A stretch of 64,000 bases of DNA from NCBI RefSeq assembly GCF_900109725.1, contig NZ_FOBC01000018.1, positions 23,838 through 87,837 of the forward strand, in the 5' to 3' direction. Position numbers and translations under genes: made by a program. The DNA is from Halomonas daqiaonensis (GTDB lineage: Bacteria > Pseudomonadota > Gammaproteobacteria > Pseudomonadales > Halomonadaceae). Shown piece by piece: positions 53,063-62,716 of the stretch (the stretch's first letter is position 1; each line of letters starts with the position of its first letter). Below the pieces are notes generated by a model that was given only the letters and a program-made list of their open reading frames with translations, searched no databases and was not told where the DNA came from.

Positions 53063-54361
53063 TCAGCTGGGTTGGACGATCTGTAGATTCTGCAGATGGG
53101 GAGCGGTATTTCCCAGGTTCTCCAGCATCCTTTCACGGTACCAGTCGATGAAATCGATCACGCCGAACTCGGCGGTCCTGGAGTAGGGTCCCGGCTGGTA
53201 AGCCACGGAGTTGATCCCGCGCTGGTTCTCCTCGACCAGGCGTCGATCCTGGTCATTGGTGGCATCCCAGACCTTGCGGATCTCATCGGGTTGGTAGTCG
53301 ACCTCTTCGGTGGCCTCCTTGTGCACCAGCCACTTGGTTGTCACCAGGGTCCGTTCCGGCCCCAACGGAAGCACCCTGAACACGATCGCATGATCCCCCA
53401 GGAAGTGATTCCACGAGTTGGGGAGGTGCAGGATGCGCAGCGAGCCCATGTCGGTACTCTTGAGCCGGCCCATCAGCTTGCTGCAGCCTGGCTTGCCATC
53501 CATGGTCATGGAGACCACCCCGTTGAGCAGCGGAGTGCGGGTCAGGCGATTGCGCTTGCCGAAACGCTTGAGCTGCCAGGGGACCTGCTGAGCATCCCAG
53601 TCGGCCTGCTTCGTGGCGACCAGTGTCTTGTAGGCCGGGGTAGCACGGGGATCGTCAGTATCATCGAACTCCTGCAGCGAGTTGAGCAGCTCAGGGTGGG
53701 CGCCATTGCAGTGGTAGCACTCGCGGTTGTTCTCTATCACCAACTTCCAGTTGGCATTCTCGACGATATTGGACTCCACGGCGATCTTGACATTGGCCAT
53801 GTCGTAGGGCTCGAGATAGTGCTCCAAGGTGACCAGGAAGTCATCGATAGCGGGTGGCTGCTCGGCCAGGCTGATGAAGATGTAGCCCCCGGCAGTACGC
53901 ACATGGATCGGCTTGAGGCCGTAGGTCGAAAGATCGAAGTTCTCGCCCATGTCGGAGCCTGCAAACAGCAGGCGGCCGTCGAGCTCATAGGTCCACTGAT
54001 GGTAGGGACAGACCAGCTTGGCCACCTTACCCCTCTCGTGGACACAGAGACGCGAACCGCGGTGGCGGCAGACGTTGTGGAAGCCATGCACCTTGCCCTC
54101 GTTGCCACGCACCAGGATCACCGGATTGTCGCCGATCTCCAGGGTCAGGTAGTTGCCCTTGGCGGGGATCTCGCAGGTCATGCCGGCGAACAACCACTCC
54201 TTGGCGAAGATCTCCTGCATGTCCAGGGCGAAGACGCGGGCATCAGTGTAGAACGGCTGGGGCAGTGACAAATGGGTGGGATGATCGGCGAGCATCTGGC
54301 TTGCCGCTTCGCGTGTCGGGGTCAGGTCATCGTCGAGGTGGACGTGGGAGATCGAATCCAT
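53063..54361 (-). CDS. gbcA: GbcA, Rieske oxygenase subunit of glycine betaine monooxygenase
   Basis: A 432-residue ring-hydroxylating-type oxygenase that demethylates glycine betaine to dimethylglycine plus formaldehyde. The Rieske 2Fe-2S ligands are in NVCRHRGSRLCVHERGK and LVCPYHQWTYELDGRLLFAG (Cys-x-His and Cys-x-x-His). The mononuclear iron site follows in VIENNRECYHCNGAHPELLN, with the two His of the facial triad. The C-terminal alpha-subunit domain ends with DWYRERMLENLGNTAP. The ATG at 54361 gives the normal N-terminus. It is transcribed alone on the minus strand, back to back with gbcB, with 304 bases between start codons. Confidence 0.95.
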   Translation of the reverse strand: MDSISHVHLDDDLTPTREAASQMLADHPTHLSLPQPFYTDARVFALDMQEIFAKEWLFAGMTCEIPAKGNYLTLEIGDNPVILVRGNEGKVHGFHNVCRHRGSRLCVHERGKVAKLVCPYHQWTYELDGRLLFAGSDMGENFDLSTYGLKPIHVRTAGGYIFISLAEQPPAIDDFLVTLEHYLEPYDMANVKIAVESNIVENANWKLVIENNRECYHCNGAHPELLNSLQEFDDTDDPRATPAYKTLVATKQADWDAQQVPWQLKRFGKRNRLTRTPLLNGVVSMTMDGKPGCSKLMGRLKSTDMGSLRILHLPNSWNHFLGDHAIVFRVLPLGPERTLVTTKWLVHKEATEEVDYQPDEIRKVWDATNDQDRRLVEENQRGINSVAYQPGPYSRTAEFGVIDFIDWYRERMLENLGNTAPHLQNLQIVQPS

Positions 54362-54546
54362 GGACTACATCCTCTTGCAGGCCGCGGATGCGGCAATTGA
54401 TTGGTGTTGTTAGAGGCGAAAGCAATGCGGGGTTTGAGATATGGGCTGATTCTGGAGCAGCTCTAAAGGGAGGAGTTGTCTGCCCACGACGGATCTCGAT
54501 TCAGGGGCGACGCTGCATTCGAGGAAAGGGAGGAGGGGTGGGAATC
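54362..54546. promoter_or_regulatory. Divergent gbcA/gbcB promoter region
   Basis: This part of the gap holds no gene. It should contain both promoters and the GbdR sites. I cannot place -10/-35 boxes firmly. The purine-rich end (54521-54538, GAGGAAAGGGAGGAGGGG) is a very strong ribosome site for the leader ORF that follows. Confidence 0.4.
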
Positions 54547-54666
54547 ATGGATATGGCCATGTCGCTGACAGGCAAGTGGCCGCGGGGGCGCGTGGCGCAG
54601 AATGCCGGCAACGGGCGATGGCGCGGCAGCCGAGCCTTCCATGGTGCATTGCAGGCGACACGATAA
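54547..54666 (+). CDS. Putative 39-residue leader ORF overlapping the gbcB start
   Basis: ATG at 54547 opens a 39-codon frame beginning MDMAMSLTGKWPRGRVAQ. AGGAGGGG lies 8 bases before the ATG, the strongest Shine-Dalgarno in the area. The stop TAA shares its last A with the gbcB ATG (TAATG at 54664-54668). GbcB itself has only a poor ribosome site, so its translation could depend on ribosomes finishing this leader. The peptide is basic (four Arg in its last 16 residues) and has no recognised family. It could also be chance: the codon usage is unremarkable and no homologue can be checked here. Confidence 0.45.
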   Translation: MDMAMSLTGKWPRGRVAQNAGNGRWRGSRAFHGALQATR

Positions 54667-55772
54667 TGACAATGAGTTTCCTCAACCCCGTCACGACCCA
54701 GACCTGGACCAACGGCCGCCATGTAGTGCGTTGCGTCAAGGTGATCCAGGAGACCTGGGACGTCCGTACCTTCTGTTTCATGGCCGAGCAGCCGGTACTG
54801 TTCTTCTTCAAGCCGGGGCAGTTCGTGACCCTCGAGCTGGAGATAGACGGACAGCAGGTCATGCGCTCCTATACCATCTCGAGCTCACCGTCGATTCCCT
54901 ACAGTATTTCGATCACCGTCAAGCGCCTGCCTGGCGGTAAGGTCTCGAACTGGCTTCACGACAACCTGAAGGCCGGCGACGAACTGGTGGTGCATGGCCC
55001 GGTGGGTAACTTCAACATCATGGACTATCCCGCCGATAAGGTTCTGTTGCTTTCCGGTGGCGTGGGAATCACCCCCTTGATGTCCATGGTGCGCTGGTTC
55101 TTCGATACCAATTCCATGGTTGACGTGGAGTTCGTGCATAGCGCTCGCTCCCCTCGCGACATCATCTACCATCGCGAACTGGAGCATATCTTCTCGCGTA
55201 TTCCTGAATTCAAGCTGCATATCGTGACCGAACGCAGCGGCGAACTGAACGAGAGCTGGGCAGGTTACCGGGGCTACCTCGCCCAGGCGATGCTCGAGCT
55301 GATGGTGCCGGACTTCATGAGTCGCGAGATCTTCTGTTGCGGCCCTACGCCCTACATGAACGCCGTGAAGAAACTCCTGCGCGATAACAATTTCGACATG
55401 AGCCATTACCACGAGGAGTCCTTCGCCGCCACGCCGATCGATGTGCAGGAGGAGGTGCAGGAAAATGTCGAGCAGGCCGAAGCGCTGGCCGAGGAGTTCG
55501 ATACCGCCGACTTGATCAGCGTGGAATTCTCAACGTCGGGCAAGAGCGTGCGCATCCATCCCGGCGAAACGGTGCACTCCGCTGCCGCTAAGCTTGGCCT
55601 GCACATCCCCAAGGCCTGCGGCATGGGCATCTGCGGAACCTGCCGGGTCCCCCTGAGCTCCGGTCAGGTGGATATGGATCACAACGGGGGCATCACCGAC
55701 GAGGACCTCGCCGAGGGCTATATCCTCTCCTGTTGCAGTAAGCCGCTCGGTGATGTGGTGGTTGATTACTGA
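54666..55772 (+). CDS. gbcB: GbcB, ferredoxin reductase subunit of glycine betaine monooxygenase
   Basis: A 368-residue FNR-type reductase that supplies electrons to GbcA. Motifs: FFFKPGQFVTLELEIDGQQV and MRSYTISSSPSIPYSI (the FMN/FAD Arg-x-Tyr-Ser/Thr site), KVLLLSGGVGITPLMSMVRW (NAD binding), and REIFCCGPTPYMNAVKKLL. The C-terminal plant-type 2Fe-2S domain has ligands in IPKACGMGICGTCRVPLSSG and a final Cys near ILSCCSKPL. The start MTMSFLNPVTTQTW matches the Pseudomonas GbcB start. Divergent from gbcA and 169 bases upstream of glyA. Confidence 0.94.
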   Translation: MTMSFLNPVTTQTWTNGRHVVRCVKVIQETWDVRTFCFMAEQPVLFFFKPGQFVTLELEIDGQQVMRSYTISSSPSIPYSISITVKRLPGGKVSNWLHDNLKAGDELVVHGPVGNFNIMDYPADKVLLLSGGVGITPLMSMVRWFFDTNSMVDVEFVHSARSPRDIIYHRELEHIFSRIPEFKLHIVTERSGELNESWAGYRGYLAQAMLELMVPDFMSREIFCCGPTPYMNAVKKLLRDNNFDMSHYHEESFAATPIDVQEEVQENVEQAEALAEEFDTADLISVEFSTSGKSVRIHPGETVHSAAAKLGLHIPKACGMGICGTCRVPLSSGQVDMDHNGGITDEDLAEGYILSCCSKPLGDVVVDY

Positions 55773-55941
55773 GTGGGCGAGTTGCCGGTCGTCCAGCATG
55801 TCGCAAAGGCTTCCTCTGTCGTAAACACACTGCCCCGTGACGCTTGCGAGCAGCATGCTGCACACCCTCGGGGGATACCATCACCGCATGCATCACAACC
55901 GAATCGATCTTCCCAACGACAATAAATCCGGAGTTCCCCAG

Positions 55942-57270
55942 ATGACCCACCGTGAAGGTTTCCGCCCCCAGGCTTCTCTGTCCGCCTATGATCCCTCCCT
56001 GTCCTCGGCCATCGCCGAGGAGACCGAGCGCCAGGAGGCACATATTGAACTGATTGCTTCCGAGAACTACGCCAGTCGGTATGTCATGGAAGCCCAGGGC
56101 TCTCAGCTCACCAACAAGTATGCCGAGGGCTATCCCGGCAAGCGCTATTACGGTGGCTGCGAGTTCGTCGACAAGGTAGAGAAACTCGCCATCGAGCGTG
56201 CCTGTGATCTGTTCAGCGCCGATTACGCCAATGTCCAGCCCCATTCCGGTGCCCAGGCCAATGCCGCCGTGTTCATGGCGCTGGTCTCCCCGGGCGACAC
56301 CGTGCTGGGCATGAGCCTGGCCCATGGCGGCCATCTGACCCATGGTGCGGCACCCAACTTTTCCGGCAAGCACTACAATGCGGTGCAGTACGGCCTGAAC
56401 CCCGAGACGGGCGAGATTGATTACGCCGAGGTTGAGCGTCTGGCCCGCGAGCATCAGCCGAAGATGATCATCGCCGGCTTCTCCGCCTATTCGCGTGTCG
56501 TCGATTGGCGCCGTTTCCGGACTATTGCCGACGAGGTGGGCGCCTGGTTGATGGTCGACATGGCCCATGTGGCCGGCCTGGTCGCTGCCGGTCTCTATCC
56601 GAGCCCGCTGCCCCATGCCCACGTGGTCACCACTACGACTCACAAGACCCTACGCGGCCCACGCGGAGGCCTGATCCTCTCCTCCCATTCCGATGAGAGC
56701 CTTCACAAGAAGCTCAACGGCGCCGTCTTCCCGGGCCAGCAGGGCGGCCCTTTGATGCATGTCATCGCCGCCAAGGCAGTGGCCTTCCGTGAGGCGATGA
56801 GCCAGGAGTTCGTGACCTATCAGCAGCAGGTGATCGACAACGCCCGTGTCATGGCCGGGGTCTTCATCGACCGTGGATACGACGTGGTCTCCGGCGGTAC
56901 CGACGATCATCTGTTCCTGGTCTCGCTGATCCGTCAGGGCGTGACCGGAAAGGATGCCGACGCTGCCCTGGGTCGTGCCCATATCACCGTCAACAAGAAT
57001 AGCGTCCCCAATGATCCCCAGAGCCCTTTCGTGACCTCCGGCCTGCGCATCGGAACACCCGCGGTGACGACTCGCGGATTCGGCACCGATGACTGCGAGC
57101 AACTCGCCGGCTGGATCTGCGACATCCTCGATGTGCTGGCCGAGCAGGGCAGCACTACTGCCGTGGAAGCCGAGGTGCGTGAAAAGACCGAGGGGCTTTG
57201 TGCTCGCTATCCGGTCTATGCAGAGAGCGCGGCGACAACAGCCAGTGACAAGGCGTCATCCATCGCCTGA
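55942..57270 (+). CDS. glyA: Serine hydroxymethyltransferase
   Basis: A 442-residue PLP enzyme that joins glycine and methylene-THF to form serine. Motifs: [60 protein letters not shown], and [20 protein letters not shown], where the Lys holds [23 protein letters not shown] follows. The length is a little above the usual 417-420 because of an N-terminal tail of about 15 residues and a longer C-terminus. The position at the head of the sox genes fits the use of glycine and C1 units made by sarcosine oxidase. The ATG at 55942 has CCGGAG about 10 bases upstream; a longer frame to 55837 has no family match. A housekeeping copy probably exists elsewhere. Confidence 0.95.
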   Translation: MTHREGFRPQASLSAYDPSLSSAIAEETERQEAHIELIASENYASRYVMEAQGSQLTNKYAEGYPGKRYYGGCEFVDKVEKLAIERACDLFSADYANVQPHSGAQANAAVFMALVSPGDTVLGMSLAHGGHLTHGAAPNFSGKHYNAVQYGLNPETGEIDYAEVERLAREHQPKMIIAGFSAYSRVVDWRRFRTIADEVGAWLMVDMAHVAGLVAAGLYPSPLPHAHVVTTTTHKTLRGPRGGLILSSHSDESLHKKLNGAVFPGQQGGPLMHVIAAKAVAFREAMSQEFVTYQQQVIDNARVMAGVFIDRGYDVVSGGTDDHLFLVSLIRQGVTGKDADAALGRAHITVNKNSVPNDPQSPFVTSGLRIGTPAVTTRGFGTDDCEQLAGWICDILDVLAEQGSTTAVEAEVREKTEGLCARYPVYAESAATTASDKASSIA

Positions 57271-57329
57271 GCCGATTTCGTCAGGGTGGCGCCTGCCCCG
57301 CCGGCCACGGCCGATCCAGGAGAGAGAAC

Positions 57330-58580
57330 ATGCAACGTTATTCAGGCTTCGGGCTGGTCAAGCACGCGCTGAGCCATCACGAGAACTGGGAGCGCCAGTG
57401 GCGCAACCCGACACCCAAGAAACAGTACGACGTCATCATTATCGGCGGCGGTGGGCACGGCCTGGCAACGGCCTACTACCTGGCCAAGGAGCATGGCGTG
57501 AAGAATGTCGCCGTGCTCGAGAAGGGCTGGCTGGGTGGCGGTAACACCGCACGAAACACCACCATCGTGCGCTCCAACTATCTCTGGGACGAATCCGCGG
57601 CCCTCTACGAGCACTCGATGAAGCTCTGGGAAGGGCTCTCCCGGGATATCAACTACAACGTGATGTTCTCCCAGCGCGGGGTATTGAACCTCGGTCATAC
57701 GCTGCAGGACATGCGTGATATCCAGCGCCGCGTGAATGCCAACCGCTTGAATGGCATCGACGGCGAGGTGCTCGACACGCGGGGCGTCCAGGAGATCGTG
57801 CCGATTCTCGACTGCTCGACGCGTGCCCGCTACCCGGTCCTGGGTGCCTCCTGGCAGCCTCGCGCCGGCGTGGCCCGCCATGATGCCGTGGCCTGGGGCT
57901 ATGCCCGGGCCGCCGATGCCCAGGGTGTCGATCTGCTCCAGAACACCGAGGTCACCGGCTTCAAGATTCGTGACGGTCGCGTCCATGGGGTGCACACCAA
58001 CCGCGGCGATATCGAAGCAAGCACCATCGGCTGTGTGACCGCCGGCAACTCGGGGGTGCTCGCGAAGATGGCCGGTTTCCGCCTGCCACTGGAGTCGCAT
58101 CCGCTGCAGGCGCTGGTCTCGGAGCCGCTCAAGCCGATTCTCGACACCGTGGTGATGTCGAATCAGGTCCATGGCTATATCAGTCAGTCAGACAAGGGCG
58201 ACCTTGTCATCGGCGCCGGTATCGATGGCTACAACGGCTATGGCCAGCGTGGCAGCTACCCCACCGTCGAACACACCCTGCAGGCCATCGTCGAGATGTT
58301 CCCGATGTTCTCTCGGGTACGCATGAATCGCCAGTGGGGAGGCATCGTCGATACCTGCCCGGATGCCTGTCCGATCCTGTCGAAGACACCGGTCAAGGGC
58401 CTCTTCTTCAACTGCGGTTGGGGTACCGGCGGCTTCAAGGCCACGCCGGGCTCGGGCCACGTATTCGCTGCCAGCCTTGCCAAGGGCGAGATGCACCCTA
58501 TTGCGGCACCCTTCTCCATCGATCGCTTCCACAGCGGGGCGCTGATCGACGAGCACGGCGCTGCCGGCGTGGCCCACTGA
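57330..58580 (+). CDS. soxB: Heterotetrameric sarcosine oxidase beta subunit
   Basis: A 416-residue flavin subunit. The FAD dinucleotide motif [20 protein letters not shown] is at residues about 36-55. [16 protein letters not shown] contains the conserved His (about residue 184) that carries covalent FMN in this family. [20 protein letters not shown] and [19 protein letters not shown] lie near the C-terminus. The enzyme oxidises sarcosine to glycine, delivering the methyl group as methylene-THF and making H2O2. GAGAGAGA lies just before the ATG. It leads the soxBDAG operon 59 bases after glyA. Confidence 0.94.
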   Translation: MQRYSGFGLVKHALSHHENWERQWRNPTPKKQYDVIIIGGGGHGLATAYYLAKEHGVKNVAVLEKGWLGGGNTARNTTIVRSNYLWDESAALYEHSMKLWEGLSRDINYNVMFSQRGVLNLGHTLQDMRDIQRRVNANRLNGIDGEVLDTRGVQEIVPILDCSTRARYPVLGASWQPRAGVARHDAVAWGYARAADAQGVDLLQNTEVTGFKIRDGRVHGVHTNRGDIEASTIGCVTAGNSGVLAKMAGFRLPLESHPLQALVSEPLKPILDTVVMSNQVHGYISQSDKGDLVIGAGIDGYNGYGQRGSYPTVEHTLQAIVEMFPMFSRVRMNRQWGGIVDTCPDACPILSKTPVKGLFFNCGWGTGGFKATPGSGHVFAASLAKGEMHPIAAPFSIDRFHSGALIDEHGAAGVAH

Positions 58581-58653
58581 GTTCCGCACGCTGCTGCCTG
58601 ACAGCACAGCCCTGGATAACGACTTTCATCCCGGTGATGGAGGGGGAGATTTC

Positions 58654-59019
58654 ATGTTTCTGATCTACTGTCCGTATTGCCAGGAACTCCGTGAAGAGCC
58701 GGAGTTTCATGCCAAGGGCCAGGCACACATTGCCCGGCCACAAGACCCCGAGGCCTGCTCCGATGAAGAGTGGGGGGATTACCTGTTCTTCCGCGACAAT
58801 CCCCGCGGTATCCACCATGAGCTGTGGGTGCACGCCATTGGTTGTCGCAAGTTCTTCAACATCACTCGCGATACGGTGAGCTACGAGATCCTCGAGACCT
58901 ACCCCATGGGCGAGCAACCCCGCATCACCGCGGATCGTGTCGCCGTCGATGGTACGGGCCGAGAGCCCGGCAGGACTACCAGCGAAACCTCCGCCCAGCA
59001 GAAAGGAGTCCGCGCATGA
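58654..59019 (+). CDS. soxD: Sarcosine oxidase delta subunit
   Basis: A 121-residue zinc-binding subunit. The metal ligands Cys-x-x-Cys are in LIYCPYCQELREEPEF, a His is in HAKGQAHIARP, and a further Cys in IGCRKFFNITRDTVSYEILE. Homologues are about 90-110 residues, so the C-terminal tail after YPMGEQPRI is slightly long and ends in a Thr/Ser-rich stretch. GAGGGGGAG precedes the ATG. The stop overlaps the soxA start by 4 bases (ATGA). Confidence 0.93.
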   Translation: MFLIYCPYCQELREEPEFHAKGQAHIARPQDPEACSDEEWGDYLFFRDNPRGIHHELWVHAIGCRKFFNITRDTVSYEILETYPMGEQPRITADRVAVDGTGREPGRTTSETSAQQKGVRA

Positions 59020-62000
59020 GCCAGGTCAATCGTCTTGCTCGGGGTGGGCGCATCGACCGTTCGCGCCCACTGAGCTTCACCTTCAATGGCCAGACCTATC
59101 AGGGCCATGCCGGCGATACCCTGGCATCGGCGCTGCTGGCCAACGGTGTGGATGTGGTCAATCGCAGCTTCAAGTATTCCCTCCCTCGCGGCATCGTCAC
59201 CGCCGGCGCGGAAGAGCCCAATGCGGTGGTCCAACTGGGTGCCTCCGAAGCCTCCCAGGTGCCCAATGTGCGTGCTACCCAGCAGGCCCTCTACAAGGGT
59301 CTGGTCGCTCGCAGTACCAATGGCTGGCCCAGCGTGCAGCGAGACCTGATGGGTGTCGTCGGCAAGCTGGGGGGCAAGTTGATGCCTCCAGGCTTCTACT
59401 ACAAGACCTTCATGGCGCCGGCTTCACTGTGGATGACCTACGAGAAGTACATCCGCAAGAGTGCCGGCCTGGGGCGTAGCTCCACCGAATCCGACCCCGA
59501 TATCTACGATCACCAGCATCGGCACTGTGACGTCCTGGTGATCGGTGCCGGCCCAGCGGGGCTCGCTGCCGCCCTGGCAGCCGGGCGCAGTGGTGCCCGG
59601 GTGATCCTCTGCGATGAGCAGGAGGAGCTGGGGGGTTGCCTGCTCGCGACACCTGAACTGCTCGACGACGAACCCGCCGAGAAATGGCTGAGTGCCGTGA
59701 CGGCCGAGCTCTCCGAGCTGGCCAACGTCACCGTGCTGCCGCGTACAACGGCCAATGGCTACCATGACCACCATTTCGTGACGCTGCATGAGCGGCGTAC
59801 CGACCATCTTGCCGATACGGCACCAAGGGTGAATGGTCGTCGTCAATCTCGTGGACGCATGCATCATGTCCGGGCTGACCGGGTGATACTCGCTACCGGT
59901 GCCCACGAGCGCCCCCTTGTGTATGCGGGTAACGACGTGCCGGGTAACCTGCTCGCCGGCGCTGTCTCCACCTATATCCGTCGCTATGGAGTGATACCCG
60001 GCCAGAAGCTGGTGCTCTCCACCAGCAATGATCACGCCTATCGCGCCGCCCTGGACTGGGCCGAACAGGGCAAGGACGCCCGGCGCGAGGTGGTGGCCAT
60101 TGTCGACGCACGAGCCAATCCTGCTGGCGAGCTGGTGGAACAGGCACGCCGCCTAGGCATCCGGGTGATCACCGGCAGTGCGGTGATCGAGGCCAAGGGC
60201 ACGAACCGAGTGTCGGCTGCCCGGGTGGCCAAGATCGATCTCGAGGGCTTCAGGGTCACTGGCTCCGTCGAGGATCTCTCCTGCGACACCATTGCCAGCT
60301 CCGGGGGTTACAGTCCGGTGATCCATCTGGCCTCCCACACCGGGGCCCGCCCCAGCTGGAACGACAGGATTCTGGGTTTCGTGCCCTCCCTGGTCAAGGG
60401 GGTCAGCGCCGCTGGCGGAGCAAGCGGTACCTATCCGCTTCCCGAGGTGCTGGCAGACGGGCGCGAGGCAGGGCTGCAGGCTGCCTCCTCCTGTGGTTTC
60501 GAGGCCGCGACTATCGAGCTTCCCCGAGTGGATGTCCTGTCCGAAGGAGAGGCCTGCGCGCTCTATCAGGTACCCCACGAGAAGCCGACCTTGCGCGCGC
60601 CCAAGCAGTTCGTCGACCTGCAGAACGATGTCACCGCCGCAGGCATCGAGATCGCCACGCGCGAGGGCTTCGAGTCCATCGAACACGTCAAGCGCTATAC
60701 GGCCATGGGTTTCGGCACCGATCAGGGCAAGCTCGGCAATATCAACGGCATGGCCATCGCCGCGCGCTGCCTGAAGCGCTCGATTCCCGAGGTGGGGACC
60801 ACGGTATTCCGTCCCAACTACACGCCGGTGACCTTCGGCGCCATCGCCGGCCGCCACTGCAAGGAGCTGTTCGATCCCGAGCGCTACACCGCACTACATG
60901 ACTGGCATGTCGAGCGTGGCGCCGAGTTCGAGGTGGTCGGGCAGTGGATGCGTCCCTGGTACTATCCTCAACAAGACCGCCGCGGCGCCAATGGCAAACG
61001 CGAGAGCATGTCGGAGGCGGTGGCACGGGAATGCCGTGCGGTTCGCGAGAAGGTGGGCATCCTCGATGCCTCGACCCTGGGCAAGATCGATATCCAGGGA
61101 GCCGATGCCCGTGAGTTCCTGGGCCGTATCTACACCAACAAGTGGGAAAAACTCGCCGTCGGCAAGTGCCGCTACGGGCTGATGTGCAAGGACGACGGCA
61201 TGGTCACCGATGATGGCGTGACCGCCTGCCTCGCCGAGAACCACTTCGTGATGACCACCACCACCGGCGGAGCCGCGGCGATCCTCGAGTGGCTGGAGCT
61301 CTGGCACCAGACGGAGTGGCCCGAACTCGATGTCAGCTTCACCTCAGTGACCGATCACTGGGCGACCATGACCATCACGGGACCCGAGTCACGCCGGCTG
61401 CTTGCCGAGATCAGCGACATCGATCTCGACCGGGACAGCTTCAAGTTCATGGACTGGCGCGAGGGCAGGGTGGCGGACGTGCCGGCCCGGGTCTTCCGCA
61501 TCTCCTTCACCGGCGAGCTCACCTACGAGATCAACGTCCAGGCCCACTTCGCCATGCATGTCTGGAAGACGCTGTTTTCCCATGGCGAGAAGTACGGACT
61601 GACCCCCTATGGCACGGAGACGATGCACGTATTGAGGGCGGAGAAGGGGTTCATCATCGTCGGCCAGGACACGGACGGCTCGGTAACCCCCGAGGATCTG
61701 GGCATGCAGTGGGCCATCGGCTACGACAAGCCGTTCCCCTGGATCGGCAAGCGTGCCCTGACCCGCAGCGACACCCGGCGTGAAAACCGCAAGCAGCTGG
61801 TAGGCCTGAAGCCCAAGGATCCGACGGTGGTGCTGCAGGAGGGGGCCCAGATCGTGTTCGACCCCAAGGCCTCGATCCCCATGCCCATGGTGGGGCACGT
61901 GACCTCCAGCTATTACAGCCCGACCCTGGAGGCCGGCTTTGCCCTTGCCGTGGTCAAGGGGGGGCAGAATCGAATGGGCGAGACCGTCTACATGCCCATG

Positions 62001-62078
62001 GCCGACGGCACCACTCACGAAGCCGAGATCGTCAGTCCGATCTTCGTCGATCCCAAGGGAGAGCGTCAGAATGTCTAA
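59016..62078 (+). CDS. soxA: Sarcosine oxidase alpha subunit
   Basis: A 1020-residue subunit. It begins with the small ferredoxin-like domain (LSFTFNGQTYQGHAGDTLAS, residues about 18-100). A NAD-binding domain follows (DVLVIGAGPAGLAAALAAG near residue 172 and VILATGAHERPLVYAGNDVP). The C-terminal part (about 650-1010) is a GcvT-like folate domain with REKVGILDASTLGKIDIQGA and VLRAEKGFIIVGQDTDGSVT. The last domain accepts the methyl-derived C1 on THF. The ATG at 59016 follows AAAGGAG. Length is slightly above the usual 960-1010. It overlaps soxD by 4 and soxG by 8 bases. Confidence 0.95.
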   Translation: MSQVNRLARGGRIDRSRPLSFTFNGQTYQGHAGDTLASALLANGVDVVNRSFKYSLPRGIVTAGAEEPNAVVQLGASEASQVPNVRATQQALYKGLVARSTNGWPSVQRDLMGVVGKLGGKLMPPGFYYKTFMAPASLWMTYEKYIRKSAGLGRSSTESDPDIYDHQHRHCDVLVIGAGPAGLAAALAAGRSGARVILCDEQEELGGCLLATPELLDDEPAEKWLSAVTAELSELANVTVLPRTTANGYHDHHFVTLHERRTDHLADTAPRVNGRRQSRGRMHHVRADRVILATGAHERPLVYAGNDVPGNLLAGAVSTYIRRYGVIPGQKLVLSTSNDHAYRAALDWAEQGKDARREVVAIVDARANPAGELVEQARRLGIRVITGSAVIEAKGTNRVSAARVAKIDLEGFRVTGSVEDLSCDTIASSGGYSPVIHLASHTGARPSWNDRILGFVPSLVKGVSAAGGASGTYPLPEVLADGREAGLQAASSCGFEAATIELPRVDVLSEGEACALYQVPHEKPTLRAPKQFVDLQNDVTAAGIEIATREGFESIEHVKRYTAMGFGTDQGKLGNINGMAIAARCLKRSIPEVGTTVFRPNYTPVTFGAIAGRHCKELFDPERYTALHDWHVERGAEFEVVGQWMRPWYYPQQDRRGANGKRESMSEAVARECRAVREKVGILDASTLGKIDIQGADAREFLGRIYTNKWEKLAVGKCRYGLMCKDDGMVTDDGVTACLAENHFVMTTTTGGAAAILEWLELWHQTEWPELDVSFTSVTDHWATMTITGPESRRLLAEISDIDLDRDSFKFMDWREGRVADVPARVFRISFTGELTYEINVQAHFAMHVWKTLFSHGEKYGLTPYGTETMHVLRAEKGFIIVGQDTDGSVTPEDLGMQWAIGYDKPFPWIGKRALTRSDTRRENRKQLVGLKPKDPTVVLQEGAQIVFDPKASIPMPMVGHVTSSYYSPTLEAGFALAVVKGGQNRMGETVYMPMADGTTHEAEIVSPIFVDPKGERQNV

Positions 62079-62712
62079 TCCGTCCAGCGTCAATCTTTTC
62101 GACTCCCGCGCCGACCTGTCGATGGCCGAGTCGCCGCTTGCCTTCTCGATGAGCCGGCGCAACGTGCCGGCGGCCGGTGCCGATAGCCGGGTGGTGCTGC
62201 GCGAACGGCCCTTCCTCGGTCATCTCATTCTGCGTGGGGGTGCCATCGTGCTCGACGAGGCGGTGCGCGAGGAGTTGGGCATCAACCTGCCCGGTCGCCC
62301 CCAGGGACTGACCCTAGACGCTTCGGGCGAGCGCTCGATCCAGTGGCTCTCGCCGGACGAGTGGTTGCTGATCGTGCCAGGGGGCGAGGAGTTCGATCTC
62401 GAGGGACGCCTGCGCCAACGCCTGGGGGATGCAAGCTTCGCCATCGTCAATGTCAGCGGCGGTCAGACCCTGCTCGAACTCGAGGGCGAGGCCGCCCGTG
62501 AGCTGCTGATGAAGTCGGTGGTCTACGATGTGCATCCCGATCATTTCCCGGCCGGCAAGGGGGTGACCACGGTCTTTGCCAAGACCAGCACCATCCTTCG
62601 GCGTCCCTCGGATACCCGTTGGGAGCTTGTGGTGCGCCGCAGCTTTGCCGACTACTGTCTTCGCTGGCTGCTCGATGCCGGCGAGGAGTACGCCATCGGT
62701 GTGGAGACGTGA
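62071..62712 (+). CDS. soxG: Sarcosine oxidase gamma subunit
   Basis: A 213-residue subunit. Family features are GERSIQWLSPDEWLLIVPGG, FAIVNVSGGQTLLELEGEAA and VTTVFAKTSTILRRPSDTRW, ending FADYCLRWLLDAGEEYAIG. It is structurally related to the folate-binding GcvT domain but has no catalytic site of its own. It starts 8 bases inside soxA, a common arrangement that keeps subunit ratios equal, and ends 4 bases before purU. Confidence 0.93.
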   Translation: MSNPSSVNLFDSRADLSMAESPLAFSMSRRNVPAAGADSRVVLRERPFLGHLILRGGAIVLDEAVREELGINLPGRPQGLTLDASGERSIQWLSPDEWLLIVPGGEEFDLEGRLRQRLGDASFAIVNVSGGQTLLELEGEAARELLMKSVVYDVHPDHFPAGKGVTTVFAKTSTILRRPSDTRWELVVRRSFADYCLRWLLDAGEEYAIGVET

Positions 62713-62716
62713 GCCC

